Of a DNA stretch of 64,000 nucleotides, positions 9,858 to 21,427 are shown piece after piece. The stretch comes from Entoloma clypeatum (taxonomy: Eukaryota > Basidiomycota > Agaricomycetes > Agaricales > Entolomataceae). The stretch lies in NCBI GenBank assembly GCA_963565915.1, contig OY751488.1:2294001-2358000 (forward strand), written 5' to 3'. The notes beneath the pieces were generated by a model. That model searched no databases. It was not told the origin of the DNA and saw only the letters and a program-made list of their open reading frames with translations. The translations under genes and the position numbers were made by a program. Numbering within the stretch: position 1 is the first letter of the stretch; the number at the start of each line of letters is the position of its first letter.

Positions 9858-10413
9858 ATGAATAGTGGGAGGGTGTCTTCATCAATCACAAAGCCAAGGT
9901 GCCATTGGATATACCAGGCATGGAGGCCAGAGGGGAACACAAAATCAATGACCTCTGGGTATGGATCCAAGTCATTCGTGACTTTAAGAGGGCCTGTAGG
10001 ACACTTCTCAGCATGAAGCCAGCCATGTTTAAAACACATTTGCAAAGCTGCTTTGTCATTTGGATCAAGGAGATCACCCTGGGTGACAAAACCAGTCAAG
10101 AGGACTTGGGAGAAAACATTTGCAATGAAGTTTTATAATGTTGTTGACGGCGATTGCCCGTATGAACATATCCCATGTAAAGAGATCATTTGTGGTATTG
10201 AGATCGCGATATGCCTGAGAAAAGGTGAAAAAAAAAGGTAAACTTGTGTTACATAGCAGATCAAGGCATACCTTATTTTGTTGAATGAGCCTCAGAAAGT
10301 CGACAATGGCCCCAATATGGCCCCCAGTCAAGTTATTCAGGTGATTGAAGAAGCAGGTAGAAAAGTGTGAGGCAGCGTATCACATTTTGACAAAACCTTG
10401 AAACTCTTCTGGC
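9842..10413 (-). pseudogene. Inverted copy of the dead ATPase gene, longer at its 3' end
   Basis: From 10413 downward the minus strand repeats GGHIGAIVDFLRLIQQNK, the intron, and AYRDLNTTNDLFTWDMF. After the shared frameshift it gives GDLLDPNDKAALQMCFKHGW, which extends through the spacer to VIDFVFPSGLHAWYIQWHLG. It keeps about 50 codons beyond what the plus-strand copy retains, so this arm plus spacer is probably the parental order and the plus-strand arm the duplicate, or the reverse followed by loss. Confidence 0.6.
10017..10413 (-). repeat. Right arm of the 397-bp inverted repeat
   Basis: Reverse complement of 9461-9857, with the same premature TGA and the same frameshift. The 159-bp spacer (9858-10016) is single copy. 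Read on the minus strand, the spacer continues the ATPase coding sequence (HAEKCPTGPLKVTNDLDPYP, then HAWYIQWHLGF). Confidence 0.95.
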
Positions 10414-11922
10414 GAGAACAATGAATTCCGGGTGGGGTCTGGCTGCATTGACTTCTTCCTCCCTGGCAAAAATTGGGGAGTGGAGCTGCTACGCGACAGG
10501 ATACAACTGGCAGAACACTGTGGTCGCTTCTCGACATACTGTACTCCACTCTTCGGTCACGCGTCACAAAGCGCGACGAAGAGAAGAGATTTTTTATGTT
10601 GTCACGGTCACAAATTTTTCGAAGACTTTTTCCAACCAATTTTTTGAGGCTTTCAGAGTGGCCTGCGGCGCGTTTTCTAATGCTAAAACATGTTCCCTAA
10701 TGCTGCCACCATCTGAAGGCTTCATCGGCATACAATTTGTTGCGGAATTTTTTACGCTGATCTTGTCCTTCCACTTTCAGTGCCGTCTTTGTGGTATCAA
10801 CTAATACCCCCTCGAAGTGGGAAGGTGAGCATATATAATGGAACTCCAGGTCCATCCCGAAGCAAAGGATTCAAGGCCAGCGACAGCTGTAGCAGATGGA
10901 ATTGGGAGCTGGGCGAGAGCCTCGAGAGTCGGCTCTACGTTTGGCGGGTCTCGGCTTCCAAAGGCATTTGGAGATTCCGTGATGTCAGATAGTGGCGACA
11001 GAGGGAACTTCAAGAGTTCTATAACGGAAATGGTAGGACGGGGCAGGATTTGCAGTCGGAGTGGATACGGAATGCGCTCTGGCCAGATATCAGATTCGGC
11101 GGGTGTCATAGCTGTCGAGCAGAGAATAGTATGCCATATACCTCATTGAAAATTTTATTTGCAGCTACCAACATTATTGCATGGTCATGTCCTATTGTGG
11201 GTTAAACATTCCTCAAACCGATTGCCACCCTAGTTAACCTTATTCCGGGAAACGAAGAGATGTTTATGGCTGTCACGCATCACACAACTCATCGAACCGA
11301 CGAAGAGATGATCGAAATTGGTCACGCTCGAGGAGGTTCGAAGAGTTGGTCGGTGGAGTACAGTATGGTACCTATACTGATCAATGGCTTACCTTTGAAG
11401 ACTACATTATTCTCGACTTCCGGAGCCGCGCGGTCCATCAAGCTCATCCGTGTATGTTAAAATTGATTTTGATTGCTTCGTCTAATGATTCCGCCTCATT
11501 CTTCAGCTCTTCATCGCTTATATCACGTTATATTTGAAAATGGTTATGCCGATGCAACAATCGTTGATAATATGTTGAATCCGGTCGAAAATGGCAGTTT
11601 CCATCTTTTACATGGACAGTAGGATACGACGTGTTTGGTCGCATGATTAAAATTATTCTGGTGTGAGTTGAATACCACCGGTTGAATCCCAGTTTCATCT
11701 GTTCTGTATGTGCTGCAAGCTGATAATGTTGCGCTTATCCGCGCAAAGCGAGGATAGAAAATAGTCACTTCCCTGCACTAAACCTGCTGATACTAATATC
11801 ATGACATTGCGCAGGATTTAACACAGCAAACAGTAGATTCGTTATCTCGAGCACGATCCTATCTCACGGAGAGAAGCGGCGGGGGCACGTCATCCATCCC
11901 CTACGCAACCGAGACATCATTC
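10414..11922. other. 1.5 kb with no supportable gene
   Basis: Short open stretches exist on both strands (for example 10801-11109 minus and 11260-11460 plus), but none has a recognisable domain or a convincing splice chain. A possible remnant lies at 11346-11453, read as VGGVQYGTYTDQWLTFED, and is followed by a GT...CAG pair. It may be a decayed gene at the edge of the repeat block. Confidence 0.5.
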
Positions 11923-13486
11923 TCAAGCGGGCGGTGGTGGTGGCGGTGGTGCATCGCCAGCGGGTGCGGGTGCCGTTCCGTTCTGGTCAGCGTAGCCCTG
12001 ACCATAGTACTGACCATACTGCTGTTGTGATGCCATCCATTCCTTGAATTGCGGTGTATTTACGTCGTAGCCATAGGCCGCCCTTGATCCACTCTATGAG
12101 CAGGGAAAGCGGGACTGAGTGGGTGAACTCACCAATAGGCAGCATAGGCATCTTGGCCCGAGGCATCGGAAGGCGCTCCGCCGGTAGCCTGACCTGCGGA
12201 TGTTGAATCGTACCCGTTGACAGGCGGTGCACCACTTGCGTCGGGCGGTGGTGGCGGCTGCTCGCCAGGAGGTGGTGGAGGAGGAGCATTGGATGGCGGC
12301 GGTGGAGCTGCTGCATAACCACCCTAGAAAAATTGAATACACGTTGATTAGTATCGCTTGTGAGCTTCACTGGTTAGAATCCAGCAGAAAGCGAAAACAC
12401 GATCTATGAAACATGAGAGCCTACTGATGCAACCTACCGCCATTGCGCTGTATGCAGCATACTGCATCTGAGCCTGATGTAGTTCCATTTGCTGCGCTTG
12501 CAGAACCGTCTGCATTTTCGCATGCTCCGACCGCACAACCAGTAATAAATCTTCTGTTAGAACCTTCGCTCGTGCTACCTGACCGTCGTCAGGGCTCCTA
12601 CAAGAAAGCATGAATTACGGTAAATCCTTTGATCATGACAGTGGACTGACGTTATGTGGATATATAATGGTTCGTCGCTCTCGCGACCGGTTTCTTGATC
12701 GATAAATCCAGACCCTAGGCCCTTGATTTGCACTCGACTCCCGGTTTCTTGTTGAATATATTTGACAAACGAGCCCTGGATTCAAATATGAGGCGATTTC
12801 CAAGGGTAACATAGGAAGTAAAAGATTACACTCGGGCCAACAACCTTCGCTCGCACATTGAAGTTACGAATGCTTTCAAGACCAACAGGTAATTTCTCTT
12901 CAGGCCATTTCCGCTGAAGAGTGAAGGTGAGGATGATGACGGAGCTGATGAGAGTACCAAGAACGCACCTTCTCCCTGCCTTTTGTACTCTTGTCCTCTA
13001 CTAGCGACCCAAGGTCTATGGCAATCAACTCATTGACTCTGTCAATGGCGTTCTGTAGCATTTCAGCACTCGAGGCAGAAATATGTATATATAGAGGCGG
13101 ATCCTTTTCTGTCGCCTTGCTCCTGTCTGGGTACCAAACTCCCTTGGTGCTCACCGACGCACCAGTCTCTTCATTGATCTAGTAGACGCGGTCAGGATAG
13201 TTGTGGTGTGCAGCAAAGATCACCCTACCTGGGCCTGTGTTGAGCCCTTTGTCAACATGTACCGATTCCGCAAATCGTTTATGTCAATATCCCGAGTGAA
13301 AGCGCCGTCGTGTGGATCCTTCAGTCCCGCCAACGTGCCATCTGCAAACTGGGCTGCGATTCGGGCTGCTATTGCGGCGGCAGCGGCAGCGGCGTCAGAT
13401 GCAGTTTTGTTGTCCTTTTCCTCTTTCTTGAGTGGAGGTTCGTCTTCTGTGGGTGCCGTTTGATCCCATTTACGCTTGGAAGACAT
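11923..13486 (-). CDS. KH-domain RNA-binding protein, KHDC4 (BLOM7)-like splicing factor
   Basis: Seven exons give 395 residues: 13229-13486, 12969-13178, 12830-12913, 12651-12775, 12438-12597, 12133-12323 and 11923-12082. All junctions are GT-AG and the total is divisible by three. The N-terminus MSSKRKWDQTAP is the conserved start of the KHDC4 family. A first KH-like unit (ETGASVSTKGVWYP, then PLYIHISA) is followed by a second (FNVRAKVVGPSGSF, then YIQQETGSRVQIKGLGSGF). The C-terminus is proline- and Tyr/Gln-rich with PPPPPGEQPPPPP and ends in PPPPPPA. Family members bind RNA and associate with spliceosomes in the nucleus. Length fits fungal homologues; the human protein has a longer tail. 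Confidence 0.9.
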
Positions 13487-13645
13487 TCCGTTGAAAAGAT
13501 TACGGGTTCAAGTTGGTGGGAACTTTGCAAGGAAGTATGTGTCACGTGGTTTTTGTGAATTATTATTCAACGTCAAAAGATATAGCGATGGAGAGACTAA
13601 GATATGTACATGGTTGGAATTTTTGTTCTATGCAAAGTTCACGAA

Positions 13646-16600
13646 TTACATGTAGGAAGTAGTTGGTCGCAATGGCGACCGTGGTGGTGAAGATGATAGA
13701 AAATATGTCATAGTCGGCGGGGAAGCCAACGATCCCGGCAGATAAAGAGGAATTGTTGGGATCAACTCGAATATATGTTGCATAATGGGCCTGGAAGCAC
13801 GTCCAACCTGGGCAGGCTGTTCAGGCATAGTCACGACTGCGTGGACATGGGCTTCCTGGACCATCTCGTCATCTGATTGAGTACCCGGAACGGCTGCGCA
13901 ATTTGTAGTAAACCCACGGCCGTCCCAAACACAGCGAACGTCTGTTCCCGGGATAATTTGCGACAGTCTTCCTGTGTCAACGTGTCTGACCTCGATGAAT
14001 CGAGAGTCGAAGAGGAGAATATATGGCGCGTGGAAGGCAACAGACTCTGCAATACCCTCCCATTCAACATGTGTAGCATGGCGATTAGGCACGCCTTGCT
14101 TGTCCACATAAATCCCAAACTCTAGAAATTACATCTGTTATCCAGAGCCCTTGACTTCTTTGTAACGTACGAGTGTAGCAAAGGAGGAATCCATCCTCCC
14201 TGGTTTTGAAAATGCCTATCGGGCGACGGCTTTCATAGCGTTGTTCTAGGGGTATCAAACAAGGATCTGAGTGGGGTATAACGACGCTCTTGTTGCTAAT
14301 CCGAGGTCAGCAGGCACAGAAGGGAAATGACTGGACGCACTCATTAAGGTCCATGATTTCAAAACCGTTGGCGGTCAGTATTGCAACTCGGCTTTTGAGA
14401 AAGACCAGGTCAAATGTATCAGATGATAAACGAAATTCCTTGAAAGTCTTGAACCAGTCGGACTTCGCGGGTTGAAAAAAGCCAAACATTCCCGTCGGTG
14501 CCTTTGGTCTGTCGTAAATCTTCCCAAGAATGGGCTCGAGGACGTGGAAGTAGCTGTCAGTCTGTAAACTGTCAGGGTCTAGCTGATATTAGGATTAAAA
14601 AAGGATCTTACACCCTTCTTCCGCATATAAATTACATATGTCCGATCTAACATCTTGCCCACAGTGAAAAAGGAGACCTCCTTATTCCCGCTCACTTTTT
14701 GAGGTGCTTGGGACGCAGTGGAAGTTTGATTGGGTGTAGGTGCCAAAGCCTCGATGTGGTATGCAAACAATTGCTAGATGATATGATCAAAATATATTCA
14801 AATGTCACAGGCGCATTCACGAACCTTGTCTGATAACACAAGGAAGAGGCCAAACTCTTCAAGCATTGTACATTGTGTGACCATTCTAAGATGTAGGACT
14901 CGACGCAGCGCTTGAAAATTTTGGGCTAAGAATGTGTGAGAAGCCAATAGCAGTTCTTCCTTACATGTAGAATCCTGGCGGAAACCGATCCAAACACCTT
15001 CTGCACAGCCAACGGCCACGAGTTTTCTACCATCTGGGGTATCTAACCAAGCAGATAAGCGAAAACAGAGTATAAAAACAGCAAGATTCCCACAGCATAC
15101 CAAAAGGTATCGAACAGACGACTTTGCCTGTAATCATGCCCTCATTCCACATTAGAGACGGACTATGAGAAGCTCCTCCAGGCAGAACACTGAACGTATG
15201 CATGCTGAGGGTCTCGATCTCAAACACCTTGTTCGACTCCTGCACAACCCTGCGTAGCCCCGTCGCCTCTTCCAGCTTCTGCTTCCATTCCAGACGGATC
15301 TGGGAAGAATCAGCACAGAGATTGTATGCGCCACCCAATCGGCCGTTATGGTGGATCGTGAAAGGGTAGAGTGTCCGCGAATCCCCATTCTGGGCTTGTC
15401 CGCCGGAGTAACTTGATGTCGATGAGATTGAAGCCTGACTCCGACGACTATTCAGAAGGCTGGGGCGCTGGCGTCTTGCAGGATCCGTAAAGCTAACGAG
15501 GACAAGCAAATCGAGAGGGATGGGCTGCATGAAGACTCATTAGCAAGATGAAAAACAGCTCAGTCTTCGCCACCCACTCTTCGAACCACGACATATTTCG
15601 TTACTCCATGTTGTTCCTCAGCTTTCGTCATAACCACTGGTCTATGAAATGAACATTGTCCCTGAAACATTGGGATTTGCAACTTACAATAGTTGTCGAA
15701 AAGAAGAACGAAAAGCTCAGTCCATGTTTCTGCCGCAGTTTCCGGTTGTTGCAGTAGTTTTCCGGTGTGTATCAATGACCGACTTTCATTGAGGAGATCC
15801 AAATCCTTGAAAGGCGAACAACATCGTTAGGATCTCATCTCTATCAAGAAACAATACGAACCACTACTTCTCCGGGCTTGAAGACTAGACATCCGTTATA
15901 TTGCCAGAGTCGAACTTTCTGCTTCGATGAATTGACTCCTGGCTCGGTCTCACGTCCAAGCTCCTTAATGATATCAATGACTTCTGGTATCTCGTCCCGG
16001 TCAGGATGATCACGTCTTGTGGAATCATAGATTTCCCTCAGTAGGTGCTCGTATTCCAGTAACCGGGGTATTGGACAGTTGAGAAAATCCTTCATGGTCA
16101 GCCTATGAGCATCTGGATGTCGGACACAGTTCTATAAAGCCGAAAATCAGAACAGCGATTTTCCAAGAGGACGGCTCACATACCTCAGCAAACGCTCTAA
16201 AGGCTAGATTGATATTCATCTCCTCATCTATCCGATACGCGGCGATAGGATAATTGGGAATGTACTCGAGATATGCGTCACGAAAGTTCAATGCGGCGTC
16301 AAGTACAGCAGCAATGATGCTGCGGATTCGGGGATGCTCCTCACGCTGTATGACGTGGAGCGCATCCATCAAGCGGCGATGGTAAGCATGCAGCTCAGCA
16401 AAATTATAAAAAACATCCTTCATGAACTGTTCAAGTCTTTCTGGTGGGAGGATGGGCGGCTCAGTGTTTCGCAAGGCATGAATATACATCTGAAAGACGA
16501 CGACGGCTTCTTAGGAGGGAGAAAACGAAGGTGAAAAAGAATATCAACCGATTCAATGTTTTCCAGATTCTTGACATATACCATTTCGCCCTTTATTAGT

Positions 16601-19360
16601 TCGAAGATTGCTCTGACATGAATGATAGTCAATATGAAGGAGTGAAAAAGGGGGGTCGACCACTCACGATTGCCGCCGAATTTCATCGATCGTGAACCCT
16701 CTTCGAAGCTCTGTGGACAGTAGATCCTGCCATTGCCAATTTGCCGTTGGTCCTCTTCCCATCGCCGATTGAAACGTTCGAAGCTGGGCCATGTCGCGCA
16801 GGTTCTTGATAGCCTCGATCGCTTCGCTCAAGTAATCAGCGTCAGGATCCCCCCGTGCCGTCTCTTCTAAGATCGCTTTAAGCATAAATGGATACTTTTG
16901 AAGATGCTCGGGTGGCCGGTTTAAAAAATGCCGTAGATTGAGGCGTAAGGCGGTCCCATTCCGCGAAGATTGTCGACGAGAGCAGTTCTGGTGAACAAGG
17001 TATCGACAGCAGTTCATTAAAATGGTATGTATGAACTAACCTCGATGAAAATACGGAACTCGGAATTGTTTTCAAGTTCGTCGCGCAATCTCTTTTCCGC
17101 CAGAGGGTGATTACCCACGTAAGCAGGATATGAGCGTCGGAACTCTGTGGCTGCGTCCAAGAGAATGTCCCCAACTCTCTGAATAACAGGCGCCTGTTCA
17201 CGTTGACGCACGTGGAGGATTTCAAGGAGGCGACGATTGCATTCACGAATTTCAAGAATGTTAGAAAACACCTCCTCGATAAAAACTTCCAACCTGTCAG
17301 ACGGCTTAATGACTGCCGGTTTGATAGCACGAAGAGGTTTAATAAAAACGGAGTCCACAACATCAAGATCGCGGATATAGTGTTCTTCCTTGCTGATGAG
17401 TTTATTAATGATTCTGATGTGGCAAGCCTTGTTAAGAAGGAATCGTCCGATAGCTAAAGGTCACATACGTTTGACGCTTGACTTCGCTCTCTGGCAAGGA
17501 TCGTAAGACTTGGGGAGATAAATTTCTTGCCCAATCTTCACTGATCCCACTTGATGGTACTTCCATAACCTCAGGCAATAGCCGTTGAAGAGAGTCACCC
17601 TAATGAATATTCTTCAGCTGTCTAACCTGAAAATACGACAGAACCAACCTTCCTAGGACATCCATAAGCATAACACTCACGACCTTCTCCGCAGCTCGGA
17701 GAGTAGCAGTTTGCCATGACAGTTATTATACTCGATGGAAGGGCTTCCCGCGGAGCGCCAGAACTGCCTTCCGCCTCATCCATAAACATATATACGTCTT
17801 CTACACCGTCTTGGACGAGTCGTGCTCCCCATTCTACTTCACAGAAGAAAAGCTGGGCTTGTAGACTTCGCGCGATATGCAACGCTGCCCTGCGGTCCGT
17901 TGTGGAGCCTCCGTGATCCAAGACTAGCTCGCGGACAATAAGAGATTGGATTGTTGTCTGCCATACACCATTAGCTTTGCAATCCTGGGTCATGAAAGCT
18001 ATACCATACAACAATATCTTTCCCAGTGAACGCGTTGGGATATGGAACGCCGCCTTTGACGTGAGTAGTCTGCGGTACTTTATCCCGCAGCTGTACGGCA
18101 AGGTTGGACAAGAACGCAAACTTGACAAACCTGTCGTCCTCGTCCTCTTCCTCTTCCCCTGAGTCGGAGTCCCCGCTCGGATACTCCCTTGCGATGATAT
18201 CATGCAATCCAAGAGGTCCCCGTCCGCGTATATCACGCAAGACCTCAGTTATTCGGCGTGTCAGGTTGCTGGGTCCAGGAGCAATATAGTCGTCAGTCTC
18301 GATGATGAGTTGAGAAGAAGGCCCGAACGAGACTACACGGGGAAGGGAATGACGGCGATTATTTGCACTGATAGATGGAGAACTTGAAGTGGGGCTCGCA
18401 GGGAAGGAATTACGGACAGACTCAGCCCTCTGACGCGGGGGACTATCGATGTACGAAAGATCTGAGACGGAATTTTGATCATTGTTCCGATCTAGACACA
18501 TGCTATAAAATACGTTCAAATTCAATTGCGTTCTTCCCGTACCTTGAACAGCTTCTGAAGGATGGGTCGAAGCCGGTTGATCTGGAGCGCACACAGGGCT
18601 GACTGTGTCAGGTTCTTCCTCAATGACATTGGCGAGGGGGACAGCATTAGAAGTGTGCAATTCAGAGATTGAAGGTGGGAAAGAGTCTGTATCTCTTTTA
18701 GAGAGGCTCTGCTGGGAATCGTCATATGATGGGACAGGAGGAAGCGAGGGTGGAGGTGATTCATCCCTGACGTAGAGAGGGAGTGCTGGAGTATTGTAGC
18801 CAGGGTAGATCGAGGAAGTTTCTTCATCTAAAAGCCCAGCACGAGAAGAGAGTGAATGATTCCAGGGTTGGTCAGGCTGAGATTCTGAGCCGGCCTGAAG
18901 AAGGCCGCCATAAGATCGAATCCTGGGTGCTGGTGGTAAACGACGGTTACTTTCTCCATCCCTGGAATAGCCAACCGCGTACTTGATAAGAATTTTGAGA
19001 GGCAAAAAAAAGAAGAGGAAGGGACGCACAAATCGGAGATCGACCGGCGCGGCGATGCTGCAACCGAAGCTCCAGGTGTTGGGGGTAACGGACGGATAGC
19101 GCGCGAGATTCTCCGATTTGGGGGACTCGATTGCAAGTACCGGGAGCCTCTCAACGGTTCTACGATATCCATTCTGTACATTGCACGTGGAGAAAACGAG
19201 GAGTAGAAATACCAGGTTGTGGCCGGTTGTGGTCCAAATTCGCGACATCGTCAGGGGGTGGTAGTATCGGCGTTGCGGGCTGCACGCCAGGATATGCATC
19301 CCAGACTACTCTGAACAGTTCATCAAACTCGTCCTCGACAGATAGTCTGTTTGTCGACAT
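13646..19360 (-). CDS. ROM2: Rho1 guanine nucleotide exchange factor, ROM2-like, with DEP, two DH units, PH and CNH
   Basis: This is a large multi-exon gene. Order from the N-terminus: a disordered Ser/Pro region (SRAIRPLPPTPGASVAASPR, SPPPSLPPVPSYDD); a DEP domain near 17.7-18.1 kb (IQSLIVRELVLDHGG, FFCEVEWGARLVQDGVEDVY); a first DH (IIRKLISKEEHYIRDL, VFIKPLRAIKPAVI) around 16.7-17.4 kb; a second DH (AIFELIKGEMVYVKNLENIE, PNYPIAAYRIDEEM) around 15.8-16.65 kb; PH (RSLIHTGKL, WTELFVLLFDNYLVV) to 15.1 kb; and a CNH/citron domain ending at the stop at 13646. Such GEFs load GTP on Rho1 at the membrane and drive cell-wall integrity signalling. The stop is certain. The ATG at 19360 (MSTNRLSVEDEFDELFRVVW) is the best start, but the first one or two introns before 18.8 kb were not resolved. 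An alternative start is at 19181. Confidence 0.85.
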
Positions 19361-19600
19361 GAAGCGATATCACGAGCGGTGTGTGTATAGCGGACCAGGG
19401 GGGGGGGGTTATCTGTCGGCTGTACACATGAAAATGGCGGCAAGAAGATAAAGCGTGAAGCTCACCACAGACGAGCGCTGAAGATTATTTGGCCAGGCCC
19501 ACTTCATATCTTCCTGCGATCCGTTACATAAGTAACTCAAGTGAAGTTGATCGGAAAGTGATCGAATCGGAAGCAGAAATATCTCTCAAGCTGTACCTAC
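19361..19600. promoter_or_regulatory. Shared divergent promoter, Rho GEF / METTL2
   Basis: A 240-bp head-to-head spacer. It contains a G run (9 G) near 19400-19408 and no clear TATA box. Confidence 0.5.
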
Positions 19601-21210
19601 ATGTCTGACTTGAAATCCACCTCATCTGTGCATGCAATAGGCGACCATAAACCGCCATTTGGCTCAAGGTTAGCTCCCATAACAATCTAGCACTCTCAAT
19701 TTTCATTCTATGCCAGGTTTCTCACCAATGAGGCCGAAGTCTGGAGTCAGAATGCTTGGGATCACGTCCCACCCCCAGACGACCAAGAACAGACCATAGC
19801 AGCCTCCCTTTCCAGGCAAAAGTCAGCTCCCGTACCAGATGACGAAAAGACAAAATACAACACTAATCCTTCACGACATTGGTCGGCGCGTTCACCTCCA
19901 TGATCGAGATCTAGTCCCCTGACCGAACCCGAGCTCAGGGATAACTTTTACAAGATGAATTCGAACAACTTTTTTCGAAACCGGAAGTGGTGAGCTCCGT
20001 TGCTGTTGGGTGGACACCCGCTGACCAATTGTGCCAGGCTACATAACGAGTTTCGAGAATTGGTCGATGCGACGCAGCCCGAGGTCCTTGACCGACATAC
20101 TTTAAAACCGCATCTTAGAAGCTGATAGTTCTCAGGCAGGATCCGTCACCATCGCAGAGATAGGATGTGGTGAATTTAATGTCCACTGAAATGCCCATAA
20201 TCTGCTTACGACAAGCACATACTCCAAGGCGCAGGCAACTCTGTTTACCCCCTCCTTTCCGCCAACAAGAATCCAAATTTGCATCTCCGGGCATACGATT
20301 ATTCTAGCCATGCCGTAAAACTCGTTCAGGTAATAGACTTCAGATAATCCAGGTTCTGATGACCTCCATCGTTTAATAAGAACAACCCACTCTACCGATC
20401 ACCCCCGGTCGGGTCGATACATGCCTCAGTCTGGGATGTAACTTCACCTGAAGGATTGCCATCAGGGATGGGACCTGAAAGTGTCGATATCGTTATCCTC
20501 GTTTTTGTCCTCAGTGCTTTGCATCCTGATGAATGGAGCCGAGCTATCGCCAACCTACACAAGGTCCGTGTGCCTTGATCTCATGGTAGAGTTTCTGATG
20601 TATATATCTTTGCCCGTGCTAGATGTTGAAACCAGGAGGACTCGTGGTCCTCCGAGATTATGGGAGATATGATCTCACCCAACTACGGTTCAAATCTGGA
20701 CGCCTCCTGGACGAAAATTTTTATATTCGCGGCGATAAGACGCGGGTGTACTTTTTCGAACTTGGTACGACTTTCAAGTTTTTAATCGACCACTTTCACT
20801 GAATATACCGACTCCCCCGTGCAGACGAGCTAGCTTTGCTATTTACCGGATCTCCAGCACTTGCCAGTCAGGTAACGGACCAGACGACGGAAGAATTTGA
20901 GGGCGAAGGCCTGCAAACTCCATCGACGATGGCGTTTTCGGTTTCAGAACTCACCAAGGCACCAGGAACGAATGTTATTGACGTTGACAGTTTACCAAAT
21001 CCCTGCCCAACCATGTGTGCGCCCTCTGCTCCATCGGCACAGCCAAGCTCCATCCATCCAAAGCTTCTTTCTCCATTCCCTGAACTGTCACCCCATCCGC
21101 TATTCAAGATTGAACAACTCGGCGTTGACCGCCGCCTTCTCGTCAACCGTAAACGTCAGCTGAAGATGTACCGTGTGTGGATGCAGGGCAAGTTCCGGAA
21201 GACCACATGA
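19601..21210 (+). CDS. TRM140: tRNA (cytosine-N3) methyltransferase, METTL2/Trm140 type
   Basis: Nine exons give 391 residues: 19601-19668, 19717-19881, 19939-19989, 20038-20083, 20136-20169, 20229-20329, 20381-20563, 20623-20764 and 20825-21210; the total is divisible by three. The N-terminus [20 protein letters not shown] and the segment [19 protein letters not shown] are family signatures. SAM-binding motif I reads [15 protein letters not shown]. It is followed by [11 protein letters not shown] (motif II region), [11 protein letters not shown] and [20 protein letters not shown], and it ends [20 protein letters not shown]. These enzymes make m3C at position 32 of Thr and Ser tRNAs in the cytosol. 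An insert of about 70 residues rich in Pro/Ser sits between the Rossmann core and the last strand. The yeast enzyme carries an actin-binding N-terminal extension that is absent here. Confidence 0.92.
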
Positions 21211-21427
21211 ACGGGTTATATATTGTTGAAGGTGGACTAACACTCCCACTGCAGATGGCTCGATATCGATGGAGTTCATAATCATGGAGATAAATATGTT
21301 AGGTAGCGCCGAGGGCCTGACGGTACCATCGCATAACCTTCGCAAGCACGCGACACCCCCGTTGTATTACAAACTTGAGTAACCTATCTACACACACAAG
21401 GAATGCGGCCAATCATCAACATCGTAA
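21211..21427. terminator. Convergent 3' spacer, METTL2 / permease
   Basis: The two stop codons are 217 bp apart and face each other, so both transcripts must end here. No clean AATAAA was found. Placement as a termination region is by context only. Confidence 0.3.

Noticed and set aside
10421..10804. 127-codon plus-strand frame after the inverted repeat
   Set aside because: No domain, overlapping frames of similar length in all three phases, and no splice context.
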